A stretch of 64,000 nt of DNA from Pelobates cultripes (Eukaryota; Chordata; Amphibia; Anura; Pelobatidae): contig OW240917.1 in NCBI GenBank assembly GCA_933207985.1, forward strand, positions 111,936,542-112,000,541, written 5' to 3'. The position numbers and the translations under genes are program-made. How positions within the stretch are numbered: position 1 is the first letter of the stretch; the number at the start of each line of letters is the position of its first letter. The notes under the pieces are model-generated. The model saw only the letters and a program-made list of their open reading frames with translations, was not told where the DNA came from and did not search any database. Of the stretch, positions 23,413 through 35,300 are shown piece after piece.

Positions 23413-23854
23413 ATCTTTTTAAATTAGTTGTGTTAATTGTATTTTATTCATTTATATTCTTTTTGTTTTATATTATGTATTCTTTTATTGTATTTTGATT
23501 TATTTTCATTATTATCAGTATTATGTTCTAATTTTAATTTTATTTGAATTGAGTGAAGGGTTAATTTTTTGTATACACCTTGTTTCCTTTTTTATAACGA
23601 TGTACTGGGGACTTATGTGTTCAATCTCGAGAATGGAATGCAAAGTGGAACGCATAACTTTCTCAACTTCCACCCATCCGGACGAAATTCAGAATGAGGC
23701 TTGGACAGCATTTCCGGAACGCAATGTGGGCGTACCCGGAAACACACTAGAGCCCGAACCCGGAAGTATTCTGCACAGCTGATTTTACTAGCGGCAATTT
23801 CGGATGCATTTAAAAAGAGATGGTCGGTCTGTTTATTTCCTGTCTACATAGGGT

Positions 23855-23902
23855 TAGATGCCCCTGAGGAAGTTCTTTTATGAACGAAATGCGTAGGGTT
23901 TG
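23855..23902 (+). ncRNA. Hammerhead-like motif in PLE 3' region
   Basis: The sequence CCTGAGGAAGTTC, a loop, then GAACGAAATGCGTAGGG has the layout of a PLE-borne hammerhead: a CTGANGA box (here CTGAGGA), stem II GTTC/GAAC, a GAAA box and a short stem III. The CTGATGA box carries a T to G change at a conserved position, and no clean GTC cleavage site is present. It is therefore probably inactive. It lies downstream of the endonuclease remnant, where PLE hammerheads are expected. Confidence 0.5.
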
Positions 23903-24297
23903 TTTATGTACAGCGTATCTGTTTTATTTTTATATATTTTAAGTCTATTTTATTTGGCTTTCCTGCTCATTCGATCCTGTTATCAGGTTGTAGTTCCAGC
24001 AGAGCTTGATGTGCCTTTTTGATACCTCTTTTTTGTAAGTGTATCTTGTAATAAATTGTGTTATTCTTATTTAAGATACTCTGCACTATTACTTTTTTTC
24101 TTCCTCCTATGCACGCTATTGACGTTCCACAAGTCCTGAAGTTTGCACATCGTCATTTATGATAGGCCTTCAATCAAATTGGGTTTGTGAGTGTAATCAT
24201 TTACCTCTATAATTCCTATTGTATTACGTTACTGCTCTATGTCCGTCTCTATTATTTTTGTGTTGTAGATTGCCTTTTTGGTAGTATATTAATATTG

Positions 24298-24769
24298 ACT
24301 GTTACTAGTTATAATATTACATTTTTCCCCTTCTCTTGCTATTCCAGTTTGAGGTGCTTTTATTTATTTTTTTTCTCCACCACATAATACAGGGGAGTAT
24401 GTATATCATTAACTTTAAACCTGGCGTTTGAACATTACACCTTTTCTTATCAGATTCTTTTTGCTTTTTTTGGTTGTAACTAGAAGATTTTTTATCTTGC
24501 TGAATAAAGATTGAACTTTTACCCAGACTTGCTTGTAATCTTTTTGCTCTGGATAAGTCATTCTTTTGATGAATTATTGTATGGATTCTGTCCACAATAA
24601 GGAATAGGAGTTAAGGATATTGGAGTCCAGTAGGAAGCACTCACAATAAGTTACTCGTTCAAATTTGTGATGGTTTAGGGCAGTATAAGTCTCCTTGCTT
24701 TAATGTACACAATATTCTATCTTTCACTTAAAGTTGTTTAAAGTGCTACTATTAGTAGCTAACTAAGTA
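24298..24769. other. Anonymous AT-rich DNA
   Basis: No gene seen. The first 100 bases may still belong to the PLE terminus. Overlapping small frames on both strands have no family features. Confidence 0.3.
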
Positions 24770-25085
24770 GGTCTCTCTAACTCATTAAAGATATCTTTGC
24801 CAGAAGCTTAAAGAAGCAAGGTGAATGGTTAGTGTAGGACCCACCTGAGAGGTTTACCTTGACGTGGCAGGCGGGCATTCTCTTTAATGGCCATTGAAGT
24901 AACTAAATAACCTCCATTTGTTTAAATATACATAGGGATTTGGGAGAGAGTGCAGGTAACTTTTTTCTTTGTTTTTTACTGTATGTATACGGGCTGATGT
25001 GTATTATGGTCCTTACTGTCACCCAAGAATAGTGGGAGTTTGAGCGCAGGACTTGTTTTTTTTGTATTTAGATACAGCAGTAAGC
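24770..25085 (+). repeat. Dispersed repeat R1, plus-strand copy
   Basis: A copy of a family also found at 46510-47150 and 54596-54910. Landmarks in order are TTAAAGATATCTTTGCCAGA, AAGCAAGGTGAATGGTTAG, GACCCACCTGAGAGG, GACGTGGCAGGCGGGCAT, CCTCCATTTGTTTAAA and GGGAGTTTGAGCGCAGGACT. I do not recognise the family. The GCGC followed by a T-rich end resembles PLE 3' ends in this window, so a PLE terminal region is possible. No coding potential. Confidence 0.7.
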
Positions 25086-25509
25086 TAAACCTAGTATCCC
25101 ACTAGGATCAATGACATGGCCTGGGTGATAGCCAGGGTAAAGAACACTGTTCCTCCTTTTTTCCTTGTACTGGTCAGTTGTCACTAGATCTGTGAATAAA
25201 ATCTACAGTTACTGGCTGTCCCATACCTATCAATCATCTTTTGCTTTCCAAATCTTGATTGAACAGAAGACAGAGTCAATATAACCTCCTATTAAAGAGG
25301 GGGTTTATCCTTTCAAAAAGTTATTTACATGAACTAGAATAGCAGCTCTAAACAATAATGTGGGATACCTTCTTTCCCACACAATACAACAAACAAACAC
25401 CTTCTGGTGGTATAGATGTACTTATACCTAAGTGCAGCGCTAAAGTGAAAAAAAGAAAATGGGGTAACTTACCCCACGTATATATTTAGATGTACAGGAG
25501 GATATTGGC

Positions 25510-26216
25510 AGTACATAAAAGACAAAATAACCCAGATGTAGTGCAGATGGTAATTAGAAACATATAATGTGACTCTAAATGGTATGTGTGACGGAGCTTC
25601 CTGTACCCCGGCTGGGTACCTCCACCTGGGACCGCTTCTTAGCTGGGGAATGGATAGGGGACTAGCTCTATGTGCTCCCAGGGGTTGGATGACACACAGC
25701 CCTGGGTGCTTCTTAGTACTTACAAGGACTTTCCCCGCTGCATCCTCCATTAGCTGGAACAGTGATTAACCCTTTCCCTCCAGTAACAGGACGGGACACA
25801 GCTCTGGAGGTAAAAACACTGACAATCCTTTATTGATACACACAGCTTTTATGCACAGATCCCCGCTGGGGGTCTCCATTCTTTCAACACACTTTCCTTT
25901 GTCCCAGGCAGGAGAAGGGGGGTGAGTTACAGATAACCATCTTCCGCTCTGGGAGATACCACCAGGACACAGTTACACACAGTAAAACATATTACATATA
26001 TGGGGGAACAATGCGGTACACACATTAAATATACAGCTCTGGATAGTTCCGGGTCCCAGTTAGGATCCCTGCAAATATCGATGTTAACGGATGTACAAAG
26101 CCCAAGAAACCATTGTATAAAGTCTGTGGGTCAAGGCTCTATACATCCCTGAAATACCATTTAGAGTCACATTATATGTTTCTAATTACCATCTGCACTA
26201 CATCTGGGTTATTCCA
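25510..26216. repeat. Inverted repeat enclosing an LTR
   Basis: The arms are about 25525-25586 and 26149-26211. The left arm contains AATAACCCAGATGTAGTGCA, GATGGTAATTAGAAACATAT and AATGTGACTCTAAATGGTA, and the right arm is its reverse complement with almost no mismatch over about 62 bases. The 560-bp centre is the LTR-like sequence annotated separately. The two arms are far more alike than the surrounding repeats, so either the duplication is young or conversion keeps them alike. The block sits just upstream of the PLE coding region and may be part of its 5' end. Confidence 0.85.
25589..26140 (-). repeat. Minus-strand LTR within inverted repeat
   Basis: Read on the minus strand, this has CATAAAAG (25846-25853) followed after about 11 bases by AATAAA (25829-25834), and it ends AGCTCCGTCACA at 25589. 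The U5 end contains GGAGGTACCCAGCCGGGGT, which matches the U5 end of the LTRs at 12419 and 36550. It is a diverged member of that LTR family. The U3 limit is uncertain. No internal region is attached. Confidence 0.65.
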
Positions 26217-26538
26217 CAGCGTTGCCTGGTTTAGTCCGGTGAATTCAAACTTCGCGCCCAAACCAAACAATAGCCAATCCGGAAAAAGGGCGCAAACCAA
26301 ATTGAGCAAATCAACGCTCAGTGACGAGAGGTGTTTCACCTCCCAATGAGGAGAAAGGGTGCGAAACCCAGTTTGAAGGGGTGCTCTTTCTCTGATTGGT
26401 CACCTGCGCTCTGCAGTGACCAATCAGTGCTTACTCGTGCCTACCCATCAGGAGATGGCGTGAACCCAGTTTGAATGGGAGCTCCTTCTCCTGATTGGTT
26501 GGCACTGACTTTCATGTGGCCAGCGTGACTCTGCGGCT
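26217..26538 (+). promoter_or_regulatory. PLE 5' region with duplicated CCAAT-bearing block
   Basis: The leader before the PLE coding region holds two diverged direct repeats, about 26347-26420 and 26450-26520. Each has an AGGAGA start, a GAACCCAGTTTGAA-like centre, a CTCTGATTGGT or CTCCTGATTGGTT box (inverted CCAAT) and a short tail. CCAAT boxes and moderate GC content would suit a promoter region. This is inference from sequence words only; no TATA box is evident. Confidence 0.4.
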
Positions 26539-29500
26539 GTGAAGCCCACTCACATCCCACTCGCGCCTCTCTCCGGTGGCTTATTTATATCACTCGAAAA
26601 AGTTTTAACATCTGAGATAAAACTCAAATGGGAGATAGCCACTCTAAAAAAATATATAGAAGAACAAATAACCCCCAGAGGCCTTAGATTTTTCAAACTC
26701 CCAACCTCTGACCAAGATGACTATGAGTTCATGCAAGAGTGGAACAACAAGCTCGAGTCATGCACTTTCGGTCTTATGGAAACTTTAATTCTAAAAAAGA
26801 GTAAAAAATTATCATTATTAGACGCTGAAATAAAAAAACTTCAGGACAAACTTTTACCATTCACAGAGACACAAGTATTCAAACAAAATTCTATTATCAT
26901 TCAAAACAAAATAGAAAAAGTAGAGATGGACACTAAACACATTAAAGTAAAAAAATATATCCGAGATAAACATGACTACACAAAGAACCAAGTAAGGACT
27001 TACCACCTCAACAATAAGTCCAAATACACATCTCAGACCTTCAATCACCCCTCCACCATCCCTAACCAACAAGATCCCAGAAGACCTATTGTCTCCCACA
27101 CTCGCCATCACTCCTATTATTCAGATTATCCTCCTCATGCGCCTACACATTACCCCAGCAGACCCCACCCACGCTACATCCATCACAGACAACCACCTCA
27201 CGTCCCCTACCACCAAAGGCACCACAACTACCACCAACCACCACCACAAAAGTATCACAGCTCTTCCCACCACATCTCACCCCCAACCATTTCACCTTCC
27301 TATTCCAACTATCCTAAACCCAGGCCCACCAAACCTGTCCCACTCATGACTATCCCACAAAGACCTGATCTCACACCCAGACCTCAAAGATTCAGACATA
27401 CATTCAAACACACCCATCCCAGCACACCCCTCACCTACCCTCCACACACCATCCTAACAGATACCAAGTGTTATCTACAGATTTGGACACAGACACTGAG
27501 GATCATTTTTTAGAACTAGGCCCAAATCCACTTACTGCCACACCTTACCTACCCAGAACAAAAAAGAGAAATCTAAGCCTAGAGGAAGGAGAAGTGGCAG
27601 AAGATTTCAAAAGAGAAAGACTAGAGAGACACTAACTAATACAGACAACCCCCATGGAATTTTTAACCTTTCCCAAAAAATTTTAACTACTACCCAAATA
27701 TCGGTTTTAACTAAGGGCCTCAAATTTGCACCTACCAATCCCTATCAACCATTCCAAGCCTTTTTAGATTTAAATAAGTTTGTTAGGAAAGCTACACTAA
27801 AAAGATTTTTTAGCAGCAGAATTGAGAATCAATCTATTAACCAGGGACAGACCAACTATTCCCCCACACCTCCATGTATTAATGACGAGATACCAGTGAA
27901 AAACACCACCCTTAAGAATAACTCTAATTTTTACCCATCAAGTTTCAAATCTGGCCCGATAGAAGTTTTTGAGAATTTGGTAAAGCAAGACTTAGAAAAA
28001 ATTAATACCTCCAAAAAAAACAACCACAAATATCATAAATATAACCAATATAACTTAACCTTCCAAGAAAGGAAAGCTCTCACAGATCTTAAAAAAGATG
28101 ACACAATAGTCATCAAACCAGCCGATAAAGGGGGCGGCCTAGTTATACTCTCACAAGAAATGTACATCAAAGAAGCATTTAGACAGCTTAATGACCCCAA
28201 AGTATATGACAAGCTACTATCAGACCCAACCCATACCATCCAAAACTCCCTTATATCATTTTTAACCAAAGGCTTAAATTCCAATATCCTCAACAAAAAA
28301 GAATTTGCTTATTTAAATATTCCTCATCCAAAAATTCCAGTCATATACTTTTTACCAAAGATACACAAGAATGAGACCAATCCACCAGGTAGACCTATTG
28401 TCTCCGGGATCAATTCTGTTTTATCAAACTTATCAGAGTATATTGACATTTTATTACAACCATCAGTCAGACTTATGAGGTCATACTTAAAAGATTCCAT
28501 GTCTCTCTTACGTTTTTTAGAACATTTTACCTGGCATCCAGATTTTATTCTAGTCACTTGTGATGTCCAGTCTTTGTACACCATAATCCCCCACGAATTA
28601 GGGTGTGAAGCAGTTTTAAATAGATTAAAAACGGATAATAAAATTCCAGAAAACAAATTAATTTTATCTTAGAAGGGATAAAAATGATTTTAACAAATAA
28701 CTATTTTTGGTTTTTAGACACTTTTTACATTCAAAGACAAGGCACAGCTATGGGTACTAGGTTTGCACCAAGTTATGCCAATCTTTTTATGGACAATTGG
28801 GAGTCTAAAGCAATCTGGGGAGATCACCCCTGGAAAGCAAACCTAGTATCCTATTTTAGATACATAGACGATTTGTTTTTTATCTGGAAAGGTCCTGAAA
28901 CCTCACTTAAACTTTTTTTAAATCATCTAAACAACAACAATAGTGGCATCATTTTAACATCAGAACACAGCAAAGATTTAATAAATTTTTTAGACATCCA
29001 AATTTTTATCCAGGATGGGAATATTAACACTAGAACTTTTTTAAAAAAGTGTGCACCAACACAGTCATTGACAGATCAAGCTGCCACTACCAACCATGGT
29101 TAGATGGGGTCCCTAAAGGTCAGTTCCTACGTCTTCGCAGGAACTGTTCCCTTAATACAGATTTTGACGAACAAGCTAGAACACTAGAAGCTCAATTTAT
29201 CAGCAAAAATTACCCAAAAGAAAAGCTAGAAGAATCCCTCAAAGCAGTGAAACAAAAAGAAAGACTCGAGCTTTTAGAATATAATACGAATAAAAATAAA
29301 GACCCACCATCCATACCGATCATCTTTAACTTTGACAATAAGAATAAAATTGTGAAAAAAACTATTCAAAAACACTGGCACATTTTAAAACAAGATGAAA
29401 TTTTAAAGACACTCATCCCAGATAAACCCCATATCATTTTTAGAGGGGCCCCAAACCTAAAGACAATGCTTACTAAAAATTATACAAAAAAAGCCAATAC

Positions 29501-29987
29501 AAGCAATCCATCATTTTTATCAAATTCTAAAGGTTTTTTCAAATGCAACAGATGCATTGTCTGCAGATCCACTGACCAAAACAGCACATCAAAGACAACA
29601 CAATTCACCTCAAACAAAACCGGTATTACATACCCTATTAAAGACTTAATATGTTGCACTACTAAGAATGTTGTATACCTATTGGAGTGCCCATGTGGCC
29701 TCCAGTATGTGGGTATGACCACACGATGCTTAAAAATAAGGTTAGCAGAACATTGTAGAAATATTATCAAAGGCTACCCTAATCACTCTGTTTCAAAGCA
29801 TTTTATCCAACACAACAAAGACCCTAAATTTTTAAAATGTACTGGGATCCAAAGATGTAAATTACCCTGGAGGGGAGGTGACCTCAAAAAATTACTGGGA
29901 CAAAAAGAAATGCACTGGGTGTTCCTTTTAAAAACCCTTACCCCCGAAGGTCTTAATGTAGAGTTCGACCTGTTTAATTTTTTATAA
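26539..29987 (+). pseudogene. Neptune-type Penelope-like retroelement polyprotein
   Basis: The best-preserved coding region in the window. It encodes the reverse transcriptase and GIY-YIG endonuclease by which a PLE copies itself into the genome. In order: an N-terminal Lys/Glu-rich segment (RGLRFFKLPT), a basic His/Pro/Tyr-rich linker at 27030-27450, and a core opening near 27620 (VLTKGLKFAPTNPYQPFQAF). Reverse transcriptase motifs follow: IKPADKGGGLVIL, LPKIHKNETNPPGRPIVSG, CDVQSLYTIIPHELG (motif A), GTAMGTRFAPSYANLF (motif B) and YIDDLFFIWKG (motif C). After it come a Cys cluster CNRCIVC and the endonuclease VVYLLECPCGLQYVG, TTRCLKIRLAEH, SKHFIQH and a C-terminal LNVEFDL. Frames change near 27480-27600, 28660 and 29045-29100; few stops are otherwise present. 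All catalytic motifs remain readable, so the copy is fairly young but not intact. Start codon uncertain. Confidence 0.93.
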
Positions 29988-31265
29988 TTTTTTATAATTT
30001 TTATAATTAATTTTTTATAATATATTTCTTATATTTTATTATCTTTTATAATTATTTTGTGCATGAAGTACATATTTATACAATGTGACTTATATACGTG
30101 ACTGTTCTATTTAAATAATATGCAAGGTATTGTGAGTATAAAACCTTGTTTTTAATTTAAATTTTAGACTATCACATGTCTCCAATATAGGTTTGTATTC
30201 ACTGATACATATAAAGTTTAGCACTTTAAAAAAAAAAAAAAATGGCCACCGATCATGTGACTGTTGTATCTAAATAGAATATGTAAGGTATTGTGAGTTT
30301 AAAACCTCGTTTTTAATTTTAAACTATCACATGTTTTACATATAGGTATGTACTCACTTACACATATAAAATTTAGCACTTTTGATAAAAAAAAAAAATA
30401 AAAAAAAAAATTATGACATCATTTTGCCGCCATTTTCTAATATGTTCACTGCCTATATAAACCTGTATGTAACAGGATGTACTTTCTGATCTCCACTTGA
30501 TAAAGCCTAAGGGCGAAACGCGTTGTGGTTTTTTAAACTATATTGTTTTAAATAAAGGTATTTTGGCCACTTTCTTACTGTGAGTTAGCCATCTTACTTT
30601 TTATTACTATTATTATTTTACTTTTTTATTACTACCATCCTTTTATCCGGCACAGAAGTGTTTTTACTTTCCAGTGAGGATATTACTCCCAAGAATCCTA
30701 GGTGGGGATTATACCACTCAAGCTGTATTCATTGAACAGTCAGTCTGTTCAACTAAATGTGAGTAACCACTTGGTTTTTTATCTTCTCACCTCTGGCATT
30801 TTATACTTTGAGCACCATTGTTGTTCCTGCTTTTATTTCCACATATGGTCCCCTAATCAAGAAAGAATACTAAGACCTCACGTATCCCATAAGTGGGGAT
30901 TATACCACTGTACGTTATCAACACTAGAGCTAAGTCCATAGCTCTTGAAAACGTGAGTAGGACCATATACTCTTTTATTGCTTCTACCCCCTTTCGGGAC
31001 ATACTATACCATCAGTTGTTATTTTCTCATTTCATATGATGTACAAAGACGCATCTACACCACTCTGAAGAATCCCCCACTACAAAAGACTGTATTCACC
31101 TCTACAAGGATATACCTCGTTGTTTGATTCATCTACCAGTCAGACTATTTATTCTGGACTTCTATTTTGCTTAGTATCTATCATATATATTGTATTCTAG
31201 TCTGCCTATTCTGTGCTCTTTTAATTTATGTGGTTTATAGTGGCGCTGCCTTCCTTTCTTTTTTC
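29988..31265 (+). other. PLE 3' untranslated region and terminus
   Basis: The stretch follows the PLE stop codon. It holds a tandem duplication of about 150 bases (29990-30200 and 30220-30420) sharing GTGAGT.TAAAACCT.GTTTTTAA and CACTTTA or CACTTTTGATA-AAAA words, then a hammerhead-like motif. A second duplicated motif follows: GGTGGGGATTATACCACT at 30701 and AAGTGGGGATTATACCACT at 30891. The region closes with AGTGGCGCTGCC and a T-rich run near 31265, an end resembling those of the other PLE copies. The end is approximate. Confidence 0.6.
30494..30530 (+). ncRNA. Hammerhead-like motif of the main PLE
   Basis: The motif CACTTGATAAAGCC-TAA-GGGCGAAACGCGTTGTGG keeps the order of a type I hammerhead: a conserved box, stem II GCC/GGC, GAAA and a short GC-rich stem III. 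The first box reads CTTGATAAA instead of CTGATGA and the cleavage triplet reads GTT, so catalytic activity is doubtful. PLEs are known to carry such motifs in their terminal repeats. Here it lies 500 bases after the endonuclease stop. Confidence 0.5.
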
Positions 31266-31955
31266 TGTGCTTCTTGGGCTGCTACGAGCTTGGCCTCGCA
31301 GCTCCCGGGAGGGGAAAGTAGTGATTAGGAGCAGATAGGGAGCAGATAGGGTGATCAGAACCACCTGTACCCCAACAGTGTCCCCACCAACCCCCGGTGC
31401 GAAGACCCCGCAAGGGAAGCGTCTCCTTTCGGGATATGAATGCTCCCCCTGGGTGGCGTTCACGTATACAAATGGCGGACACCCAGGGTAGCACTCATTA
31501 ATTACTTCCCTTGTGGTTTCACACTTATGTTGATGGCTTGAGCATTCTGATTGATTGGTGTGAACATTCTAATGGGGTACCAGGGTGGTCCACGTTTGGG
31601 AGACAAACGGATTCCATTCATGTGAGCACTCCCAAATGGTCAACAGGGTATATAACACGAAATACACAGACATACATGGGGAACCGTACATTACACAGGG
31701 GAAAACACACAAATATGCAGTTGGCATTGTACTCAGTGATGGCGGTCTGTCACAGTCGGGTCAATCACATGTGATGGAGCCTATATGTATTGGCTCTGTA
31801 TTTAAAGCTGTTATGCAGTATCACACCACTCCCTCAATAGAATATACCCTCCAAAAAGAGAAGAAGACAAAAATGGCCACCATACATTTTTGAGGTAGGT
31901 ATTGAGCTCATCTTATATAAAGCCTAAGTCCCGGCTCTAAGGTATGTAGTTATAG
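31266..31955. other. Anonymous GC-richer DNA
   Basis: Frames of 70-102 codons on both strands overlap one another and show no family motif. The text around 31450-31480 (AATGGCGGACACCCAGGG) resembles the U3 part of the minus-strand LTR at 12990-13010, so part of this may be LTR-derived. Not enough similarity to assign limits. Confidence 0.35.
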
Positions 31956-31959
31956 TGCC

Positions 31960-32300
31960 ACTATTAGGGGGATGTCACTTTCCCCAATAGAGGTTTCTGA
32001 GCCTGCAAAGGACTCTTAATATATCAATTTATGAACAAAAAAGTAATAAAAACAGTAATACTAAAAACAAAAGTATAACTCACTGTCCACATTGTATAAA
32101 AGGTCCTTGCCAGCCAAAACATGTTTCACTCCTCCTGAGCTTCTTCAGTCAGCTGTAAACCAGTCCCAGGAATTATCCATCTTTAATAGTCTTATGGTCA
32201 CTCCTCTTCAGTCCCATGTGATTTGGGATTAGCCAATTATGTCAAATTTAGGCTGTCTGCTCCTCTAATGAATCATATTCACTTGTACTAAGTGCCCTTT
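31960..32300 (-). repeat. PLE terminal fragment with hammerhead-like motif
   Basis: On the minus strand, 32107-32152 reads CTGAAGAAGCTCAGG, AGGAGTGAAACATGTTTTGG: a CTGANGA box, stem II with GCTC and GAGT, then GAAAC and a short stem III region. This is the layout of the PLE-borne motifs at 23855, 30494 and 43843. No coding remnant is attached. The extent is approximate, and the motif itself is the evidence. The box CTGAAGA has lost the conserved T, so it is probably inactive. Confidence 0.45.
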
Positions 32301-35300
32301 AATGGATATTGTAATTACCACCAATATTGTACTTAAAAATCATTGGTGGTTTGTGGGGAAACGTCACGTAGGTCCATCATGGCTGTCGGAAGTGATGTCA
32401 CGGACTACATTGCTCGCAACATCCGCAAACCATCCCAGGTCACTTGTCCACCATGGCAAGCTAAGCTGCTTAATTACTTGCACAAGAAAAATAAAACCAT
32501 TTTTTATCCATTTCATCACCCTTTTTTTAAGCCACAGGGAACAGCACTCAAAATCATGAAAAAAAAAAAACATTTATGCATTGCACAATTCATTTATTCC
32601 GTGATTCTGGAAGTTAGTTGTGAGGAGCTAACCAGATCGACCCAAATTCTGATGAATCGCAGTTTAGTACTAAATAATCTCCAAGTCCAATTAATATTAA
32701 TCATGTGGTTCAGATAAGAAAACTGAGAATAAGCTGTTGCTAACATATCACTTAATGATCACACGTACAAACATTACACTCACACATATAGTAATGTTTT
32801 ATGATGTATTTTTTACATGCAGAAAATAACCTCTTAAAATACTTGTGTCCAAAACTTTTATTTAATTCAGATCACTATAAAAAGGCTTTTGTGTACTTAT
32901 TGTGAAAGAAGGCCTGTCGTTTTATTTTTTTTTAGTTACCCTTAAAGGGGAATTGCCCCTTTCTCGGTATTTATACTTTGAATAAAACATTGGAAATCAT
33001 CTATAAATTGTGTTAGTCTTTTCCTATGAAATACTCAGTTTTCTTTTAATTTTATATTAAAGATTTAGTAAACACAATCTTAATCTAATTCAGACAAGGC
33101 AAAGCAGTGCAAATATAGCAAATTAAGAGGAGAAATAGAAAAAAATTGAATTCCTCTTTTTTTCTACAAATTGTCTCTATGCTGACTGCCAGATGCAAAG
33201 GATAGAGCTTATAACAATGACTAATATGAAGCTGGAAGATGGAGGCACACAGTTGCAAGATAAAGAAATGCTGATTTCTATATCTAATTTCATTTTTAAC
33301 AATTCACAAATGGACATCTGGTATTTATGGGGCTAGGTAGACAAAATGTAAAAGTTGTAGGAAGTGGCAGTAGCCTTTTACGAGGCTTCATCTCATTTAT
33401 TTACATAGTTCTCAGTTTGGAAGTCTGTTTAGATTGTGCTAAGCAGTTGCACTCATCACCTTGTATTTCCTATAATATAAGTTTATTTGTAGCTCTACTA
33501 CATAGTATATCCACATGTAGCATGGTAGTGTTTTATCATTATGTAAGCAGAAGTGTAGATAATGAAAATAAAATATCTAAGTAAAAAAAAAAAATTGTCC
33601 TTTTCACAAAGCAGCGAACATGTCTAAACCTGAGATGTTGTTATTTAAATACATAATACCTACACAATAATTCATCATATCAATTTTTAACACAATCTGC
33701 TAAATTGAATGATAAAAAGTCCTCCAGCTTTTTTGCATTTATAAACAGCTGCTGTAAAGTAATTTGAACAGTATCGGGGTTACCAGGGTGGACATAAACA
33801 GATGTTTAGTAATTCAGCACCTATTTTTATATGAAATACAGAAAAAAGAAAAGAGAGAATGTTTCTTCTTATGCTAAATTCTTATTTCATTTGCACAGAG
33901 AGAACTATCATAAACTTCCTATGTGACGACAATGGAATTTTCAAGGGTGCTTGAATCTCTTGTGCAGGCTTTGAAAGTTTGTGACAGCTCAGACATACTG
34001 CAGAGCCTTAATCTCTTCACCTATTGTCACAAAACAATTTTTCAGTCCCTTCAGAGTCATTTTGTCTTCTATTTCACACCACTTTTCTCTCTTCTTATTG
34101 GATTCCGAGGTTGTCATGGTTGCAGTTTCCCTGTGTTGCTATACTAGGCTCAGTGAATGTCCTCAGGGTTTTGAGGTTTATTAAATGGTTGAGATATACC
34201 TCAGTAGTTTTTTTTTCTCCTCTTTTAAGGCACCCTCCATCTAAAATTGTGCTGTGCAGTTAGTCTAGGTAGCAAGAATATTATGCTATGCACAACTATG
34301 CCCTACATTTACCTATCTATTCCATTTTGTTTTTCATTTTAACAAGACAGGAAAATAATGGCTAAAACAATTTAAAAGTATTGTGTTTACAATAAACTGA
34401 ATTGAAGTAGAAATAAAAATGTTATAATACGTTTAGTGAATATAATTTTGCTAGCAGAGAGTTAAATCATTTCTGTTATGGTGTTTACCTCTGGAACATG
34501 ATCTAAGCCGCAAATTTTGCAAAAGAAACATTTCTTATTATTACTGTCTGGAACAAACAAGCAAGTTACTATTTAAAGCATTAGCAGAATTTCAGCTTTC
34601 AAACAATGCAATACCAAAGAAATTGACAGCTGCTAAATGATGTGTAGGCTACGATCATGTAAATCAATTCTCTTACTTCAGCTAAAATTTCTAAGAGTTT
34701 ACAGCTGGCCAGTGACTTTATTTCAGCTTCTGTCTAGATTCTCGCTTGGCACTGGAATGGAAAGGTCATTGCACAGGCCTGTCCCTGTCTATGGATTAGT
34801 TTCATTAGCTTCTGCTTCAACAGACTGCTAGAATTGCTGCTCTTTCCAAAGGTGATAATCATCTTTTATCTCAGTTAATATGCTGTGTGGTTATAGATTT
34901 ACATATGACTTGGAATATTTAAAATAGAAATTAGTCTGAATCTGTTTTGTACACTAGAGACCATATTAATAATTTTCTAAGGCTTTGATGTATAACAGGT
35001 AATTAATTACTGGATTTATTGTATAAATAATGAATCTATCTGTAGATGTATATAGTGCATAAACAGAGCAATCGCTCCATCTATGTGCACATATACATTG
35101 TACAAACATATATTATAATAAAACCAATGAATTGCACAATTAAAATATAAGCAAAATAACCCACTTTTTTTTTTCTTGTGTCAAAAACCGTTGGAGTTAT
35201 TTGATAAAATTTGAAGAGAAGATTTTCTTGCCATTATCCTGAAAATTGCAATCCCATCTGGAAAGTGATTTGAATAAGCTTGCCATTTGCAAATTAGGCT

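Larger units (their letters stand above)
22421..24297 (+). mobile_element. 5'-truncated PLE with inverted 3'-end copy
   Basis: A Penelope-like retroelement reduced to its last part. The left 214 bases (22421-22634) are the inverted copy of the right end (about 24084-24297). Landmarks are CAATATTAATATACTACC, ATAGAGGTAAATGATTACAC and GACGTTCCACAAGTCC, each with its complement. The left arm joins the truncated coding part at GCAG, a 4-base microhomology also present at the inner edge of the right arm. The coding remnant is the C-terminal GIY-YIG endonuclease, split by a MITE at 22834-23313. A hammerhead-like motif follows at 23855-23902. The true right end may extend a little beyond 24297. Confidence 0.8.

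Noticed and set aside
26300..26345. Hammerhead-like motif in the PLE 5' leader (GGTGTTTCACC)
   Set aside because: It has a GAAAC-like word on the minus strand but no CTGATGA-type box or stem II at the right distance.
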